DNA from: JAAXGX01 sp965221595
Lineage (GTDB): Bacteria > Acidobacteriota > Vicinamibacteria > Vicinamibacterales > UBA8438
Length of the DNA: 64,000 nucleotides
Direction: 5' to 3'
Assembly (NCBI GenBank): GCA_965221595.1
Contig: OZ244900.1
Location: 248,001 to 312,000, forward strand
Part shown: piece by piece, positions 59,894 through 64,000 of the stretch
How the letters are laid out: each line of letters begins with the position of its first letter
Numbering within the stretch: position 1 is the first letter of the stretch
Position numbers and translations under genes: made by a program
Notes under the pieces: generated by a model
What the model saw: only the letters and a program-made list of their open reading frames with translations
What the model was told of the DNA's origin: nothing
Databases searched by the model: none

Positions 59894-62800
59894 ATGCGTT
59901 ACGAGGGCGGCCGGCTGGCGTTCGCGGCCACCGATCTGAGCAGCCACCTCGCCTGCGTGCACCTGACGGGCCTGCGCCGCGCCGCTGCGCGCGGCGAGAT
60001 CGAGCCGCCGCCGCCCTACGACGACCCGCGCGGGGACGTGCTGCGCCAGCGTGGCATCGACCACGAGCAGCGCCTGCTGCAACGGTTCGCGGCCGAGGGC
60101 CGCAACGTGGAAACCGTTACCGCCGCGGACGTGCCGTTCGCGCAGCGGGACCCGGCCGTAGCGGCGGCGCGCACCGTGGACGCCATGCGGCGCGGGGCCG
60201 GCGTCATCTACCAGGGCCGGCTGACGGACGGCGACGGGCGCTGGAGCGGCTACCCGGATTTCCTGCTGCGGGTGGAGCGGCCGAGCGGGCTGGGCGGCTG
60301 GTCGTACGAAGTCGTCGACGCGAAGCTCGCGCGGCAGGCCAAGGGTGCGGCGCTGCTGCAGCTCCTCCTGTACTCGGATCTGCTGCAGCGTGTGCAGGGC
60401 ACGGCACCGGAGTCGATGCACCTGGCGCTGGGCGGGGGCGAGGGGCGGATCGACTTCCGGACCGCCGAGTACGCGGCGTACTACCGTGTCGTCCGGGGGC
60501 GCTTCGAGGCGCACGCGGACGCGCCGCCGGGGACCTACCCGGAGCCGGTCGAACACTGCGCGATCTGCGACTGGAGCCGAGTCTGCGCGGACCGCCGCCG
60601 GACCGACGACCACCTGTCGCTCGTTGCCGGCATCACCCGCGGCCAGCGGCGCCGGCTCGTGGAGCGGGACGTGACCACGATGGCGGATCTCGGCGCCCTG
60701 GTCCTGCCCATGGCGCCGGTGCTCGACGGCGTCAGTGGCGCCGCACTGGCCCGCATCCGCGATCAGGCGCGGGTCCAGGACGAGGCGCGCCGGGAGCGGC
60801 GCCGGATCCACGAGCTGATCACGCCGATGGAGGCGGACAGGGGGCTCGCCGCGCTGCCGGTGCCGTCGTCTGGCGACGTGTTCTTCGACATCGAGGGCGA
60901 CGCCTTCGCGGGCCGCGACGGCCTGGAGTACCTGTTCGGCACCGTGGACCGCGGCGGCAGCTACGCGGCGCGCTGGGCGCTCGACCCGGCGGCCGAGCGG
61001 CGCACATTCGAGGCCTTCATCGACTGGCTCATGGCGCGCTGGGCGCAGCACCCGGACTTCCACGTCTATCACTACGCCGCGTACGAAACCACCGCCGTCA
61101 AGCGCCTGATGAGCCGCTACGCGACCCGCGAGGACGAGGTGGACCGGCTGCTGCGCGGGCGCGTCTTCGTCGACCTGCACCGCGTGGTACGGCAGGGGCT
61201 GCGCGCCTCGGTGGAAAGCTACTCGATCAAGCAGCTGGAGCCGTTCTACGGCTTCGTGCGCGACGTCGATCTGCCGGCTGCGACGCGGGCGCTCGTCGAG
61301 TTCGAGGCGCGGCTGGAGTCCGGCGCGGGGGCTGACGCGCCCGAGGTGCTGCACGCGGCGGTTCAGGACTACAACCGGGATGACTGCCTGTCGACGCTGC
61401 GCCTCGCCGAGTGGCTGGAGGGCTGCCGGCGCGAACTCGGGAATCTGACCGGCGCGCCCGTGCCGCGGCCGGCGCTGCGCGCAGGCGAGCGGGAGCAGGA
61501 GCGGGAGCGGGAGGGGGCGGCCGAGGTCCAGGCACTGTTCCAGACACTGACCGCCGGGCTGCCGGCGGACGACGTCGCACTCGCTGACGACCAGCATGGG
61601 CGCCGCCTGCTGGCGTACGTCCTGGACTTCCACCGGCGGGAGGACAAGTCCACGTGGTGGGAGTTCTTCCACCGCTGCGGCTTCAGCGAGGAAGAGTTCG
61701 TCGCGGACCGGGCGACGCTCGGCGGGCTGAGCCATGTCCGCGAGGTGGACCAGGTGAAACGCTCGGTTGTTCACCGCTACCGCTTCCCGGCGCAGCCGCA
61801 TGAGATCGGGGTCGGTGACTCGCCGAAGAACCCGCTCACGGCGGAATCGGACGAGCTCAAGCGGGGTTTCTGCGGAACGGTCGTCACGCTCGACGATGTT
61901 GGGGCAACCATCGACCTGAAGCGCGGACGCACGTCATCCGTTCCCCATCCGACGGCGCTCGTGCCGCTCGACACCGTCAACGCCAAAGTGCTGCGCGACA
62001 GCCTGCTCCGGCTCGCCGAGGAGGTGGCGTCCCGCGGCTTCGCCCCGGACAGCCCGCGGCGGGCGGCGTTCGACCTGCTGCGGCGCGTTCCGCCGCGCGT
62101 CGGGGCCGCGCCGCCCGGACCCGGCGGTCAGGCCCTGGTGCAGCCGGGCGAGGAACCTCTCGACGCCATCCGCCGCATCGCGCCGCGCCTGGAGCGGTCC
62201 GTCCTGCCGGTCCAGGGGCCGCCCGGCAGCGGCAAGACGTACGCCGGCGCACGCATGATCGTCGACCTGCTGGCGCGCGGGCAGCGGGTCGGCGTAACGG
62301 CCAACAGCCACCTGGTAATCTCCAACCTGCTCGGCGCCGTATGTGCGGCGCTGGACGAGCGCGCCGGCGATGGCCCGCGGACCGGGCGCAAGCAAGGCGG
62401 TGTGGAGGCCGACGCCGGGGGCGTCGAGGTCCGGGGGATTCAGAAGGCCAACGAAGGCGACGGCTGTCTGGACCCACGCATCGTCCTGACGGACTTGAAC
62501 GGTGCGGTGGCCGAGGCGCTCGCCGCCGGCGACGCCAACCTGGCGGCCGGCACCGCCTGGTTGTGGGCCCGCGCGGAGCTGGCAGACGCGGTGGACGTGC
62601 TCGTTATCGACGAGGCGGGACAGATGAGCCTCGCCAACACCCTGGCCGCCGCGCAGGCGGCACGCAGTATCGTGCTGCTGGGCGACCCGCGGCAGCTCGA
62701 CCAGCCGATCCAGGGCATCCATCCGCCCGGCGCCGACGTCTCGGCGCTCGGCCATCTCCTGGGCGCTGCGCGGACGGTGGAGGCGTCGCGGGGCATCTTT

Positions 62801-63421
62801 CTCGATCGCACCTGGCGCATGCATCCCGCCGTGTGCGCGTTCACGACCGAGCAGTTCTACGAGGGGCGACTCAAGACGCGGCCGGAGCTGGCGCACCAAC
62901 GGGTCGTCGGCTCCGGACCGCTGGCCGGCAGCGGCTTGCGCTTCGTCGCGGTCGAACACACAGGCAACACGAACGCCTCGACGGAGGAGGCCGAGCGGGT
63001 CGCGGCGCTGCTGCGCGAGCTGCTGGACGGCGACGCAGCCTGGGTCAATCGGGACGGTGAGCGCCGTCCGCTGACGCTGGACGACATCCTGGTCGTGGCG
63101 CCCTACAACGCCCAGGTCGCGACGCTGCGGTCGGCGCTGCCGAACGGTGCGCGCGCCGGCACCGTGGACAAGTTCCAGGGCCAGGAGGCGCCGATCGTCA
63201 TCTACTCGATGGCGACCTCCACCTCCGACGAGGCACCGCGCGGCATGGAGTTCCTCTACAGCCTGAACCGGCTCAACGTGGCCACGTCGCGCGCGCGCTG
63301 CATCGCGGCGATTGTAGCCAGCCCGGCACTGTTGGGGCCGGACTGCCGGACGCCGGAGCAGATGCGCCTGGCGAACCCGTTCTGCCGCTTCCTCGAGCTG
63401 GCCCAGACGTCTGCACCGTAG
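59894..63421 (+). CDS. Fused Fe-S RecB-like nuclease, RNase H-like exonuclease and SF1 helicase
   Basis: This 1175-residue protein has three parts. Residues 1-240 are a TM0106/RecB-type nuclease with GYPDFLL (Asp122), VVDAKLA (Asp142, Lys144) and QLLLYSDLL, plus four cysteines (21, 222, 225, 231; Cx2Cx5C) placed like the Fe-S cluster of Cas4/AddB. Residues 325-510 are an RNase H-like exonuclease with FFDIEGD (Asp332, Glu334) and YNRDDC (496-497). Residues 740-1175 are a Dna2/Upf1-like SF1B helicase with GPPGSGKT (775-782), VIDEAGQM, GDPRQLDQPI and LNVATSRAR. It starts 27 bases after the nurA-like stop and probably belongs to the same unit, extending its end-processing role. Confidence 0.88.
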   Translation: MRYEGGRLAFAATDLSSHLACVHLTGLRRAAARGEIEPPPPYDDPRGDVLRQRGIDHEQRLLQRFAAEGRNVETVTAADVPFAQRDPAVAAARTVDAMRRGAGVIYQGRLTDGDGRWSGYPDFLLRVERPSGLGGWSYEVVDAKLARQAKGAALLQLLLYSDLLQRVQGTAPESMHLALGGGEGRIDFRTAEYAAYYRVVRGRFEAHADAPPGTYPEPVEHCAICDWSRVCADRRRTDDHLSLVAGITRGQRRRLVERDVTTMADLGALVLPMAPVLDGVSGAALARIRDQARVQDEARRERRRIHELITPMEADRGLAALPVPSSGDVFFDIEGDAFAGRDGLEYLFGTVDRGGSYAARWALDPAAERRTFEAFIDWLMARWAQHPDFHVYHYAAYETTAVKRLMSRYATREDEVDRLLRGRVFVDLHRVVRQGLRASVESYSIKQLEPFYGFVRDVDLPAATRALVEFEARLESGAGADAPEVLHAAVQDYNRDDCLSTLRLAEWLEGCRRELGNLTGAPVPRPALRAGEREQEREREGAAEVQALFQTLTAGLPADDVALADDQHGRRLLAYVLDFHRREDKSTWWEFFHRCGFSEEEFVADRATLGGLSHVREVDQVKRSVVHRYRFPAQPHEIGVGDSPKNPLTAESDELKRGFCGTVVTLDDVGATIDLKRGRTSSVPHPTALVPLDTVNAKVLRDSLLRLAEEVASRGFAPDSPRRAAFDLLRRVPPRVGAAPPGPGGQALVQPGEEPLDAIRRIAPRLERSVLPVQGPPGSGKTYAGARMIVDLLARGQRVGVTANSHLVISNLLGAVCAALDERAGDGPRTGRKQGGVEADAGGVEVRGIQKANEGDGCLDPRIVLTDLNGAVAEALAAGDANLAAGTAWLWARAELADAVDVLVIDEAGQMSLANTLAAAQAARSIVLLGDPRQLDQPIQGIHPPGADVSALGHLLGAARTVEASRGIFLDRTWRMHPAVCAFTTEQFYEGRLKTRPELAHQRVVGSGPLAGSGLRFVAVEHTGNTNASTEEAERVAALLRELLDGDAAWVNRDGERRPLTLDDILVVAPYNAQVATLRSALPNGARAGTVDKFQGQEAPIVIYSMATSTSDEAPRGMEFLYSLNRLNVATSRARCIAAIVASPALLGPDCRTPEQMRLANPFCRFLELAQTSAP

Positions 63422-63516
63422 AACGGCACAGACGCCGCGCGGCGTGCCGCGCCGGGCGCGGTGCGGGGCGCAGGAGTCCCTGCAGGCGCGTTCCTGCCCA
63501 CGCTATCCTTTGCTCC

Positions 63517-64000
63517 ATGCGCGCCACTCGAACCACGCTCGTGTTCGTGCCGGGCTGTCTGCTGGCAGGCGTTCTGTTCCTGGCAGCGGCCACACCGGCC
63601 GGCGCTCACCCGTTGGCGTTCACGGCCGCCACGCTCACGCTCGAGTCCGGCGGCGCGTTCCGGGCCGAGCTGATCTGCGACCTCGACGCGCTGGCGCTGG
63701 GCGTGCCGCTCGACACGGACGACGCCGAGCTGGTGGCAGTGCTCGAGGGGCTCGCGCCGGAGGAGTTCGAGACCCGGGTGGCGCGCCTGCGGCGTCTGTT
63801 CGAGCGGCGGGTGCGGGTGCGCTTCGACGGCCGCCCGGCGCCCTTCGACGTGACGTTTCCCGACCATGGGACGCCACGGGCGACCGAGGCCGAAATTCCC
63901 ACCGTGCTGGGCCTGACCGCCCGCCTGACCGGGTCGGTCCCGGACGGCGCCGGCGCGGTCGGCTTCTTCGCCTCCCGGGCGTTCGGGGAGGTGCATCTCA
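63517..64000 (+). CDS. Exported protein, N-terminal part, possibly HupE/UreJ-related
   Basis: The gene starts at 63517 and is open to the right edge of the window (161 codons seen). A signal peptide (about 1-30, ending PAGA) is followed by HPLAFTAATLTLESGGAFRAEL and a DLDALALGVPL region. This resembles the extracytoplasmic leader domain of some HupE/UreJ-like membrane proteins, but the membrane part is beyond the edge, so the identity is tentative. The 95 bases after the helicase stop show no element I can support. Confidence 0.55.
   Translation, partial: MRATRTTLVFVPGCLLAGVLFLAAATPAGAHPLAFTAATLTLESGGAFRAELICDLDALALGVPLDTDDAELVAVLEGLAPEEFETRVARLRRLFERRVRVRFDGRPAPFDVTFPDHGTPRATEAEIPTVLGLTARLTGSVPDGAGAVGFFASRAFGEVHL

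Noticed and set aside
1..64000. CRISPR arrays, insertion sequences or prophage genes
   Set aside because: No spaced direct repeats, transposase, integrase or phage structural genes were seen on either strand.

Overview
This 64 kb window is GC-rich chromosomal DNA from a Gram-negative bacterium. The gene content best fits an Acidobacteriota, probably of the Vicinamibacteria type: a run of secreted 'PDLQGxW' paralogues, a DUF1592/DUF1552 pair, many exported enzymes, an outer-membrane lipid-transport (Mla) operon and a four-gene HerA/Mre11/Rad50/NurA set. The assignment is an inference from gene families, because there is no rRNA gene here. No phage, insertion sequence or CRISPR array was seen.

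Region 1-12.5 kb is mostly minus strand. It holds the start of an SMP-30-like gene, a PDLQGxW protein, a plus-strand membrane-anchored cupin, and then a nine-gene minus run: small cytochrome, membrane peptide, three PDLQGxW proteins, methyltransferase, ankyrin protein, DUF1592 cytochrome and DUF1552. Region 12.6-15.5 kb carries a cytochrome-fused copper-monooxygenase-like protein (PHM-like) and its secreted partner, read from a good sigma70-like promoter and closed by a strong hairpin. The same two-gene module recurs at 30.4-32.7 kb.

Region 15.5-24.3 kb holds a VOC-VOC-PDLQGxW fusion, a TolB-like propeller, another PDLQGxW protein, an iodotyrosine-deiodinase-like flavoprotein, a DUF2911 protein, an NHL propeller and a cytochrome P450. 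Region 24.3-28.9 kb holds what looks like a selenocysteine-containing exported rhodanese, in which an in-frame TGA replaces the catalytic Cys and is followed by a SECIS-like hairpin. After it come a dihaem cytochrome c overlapping a PQQ dehydrogenase with lanthanide-type ligands, then tadA and tRNA-Ser(CGA).

Region 29-43.5 kb is plus strand except for its last gene: YbdK-like ligase, second PHM-like module, RecD2 helicase, cyclase, SRPBCC protein, PQQ-like propeller, BON/beta-barrel protein, mlaE-mlaF-mlaD (MlaD carrying an OmpA-like tail) and, on the minus strand, an exported methyltransferase. Region 43.6-53.1 kb holds an M14 peptidase, an SMP-30 protein, a coupled fumarase-MFS-hydrolase operon on the minus strand, and an M48 peptidase.

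Region 53.3-63.4 kb is a compact DNA-end-processing island: HerA-like ATPase, SbcD/Mre11, SbcC/Rad50 and NurA-like nuclease, followed 27 bases later by a fused Fe-S RecB-like nuclease, RNase H-like exonuclease and SF1 helicase. A palindrome and a near-consensus -10 box precede it. The selenoprotein candidate and this island are the two strongest points of interest.
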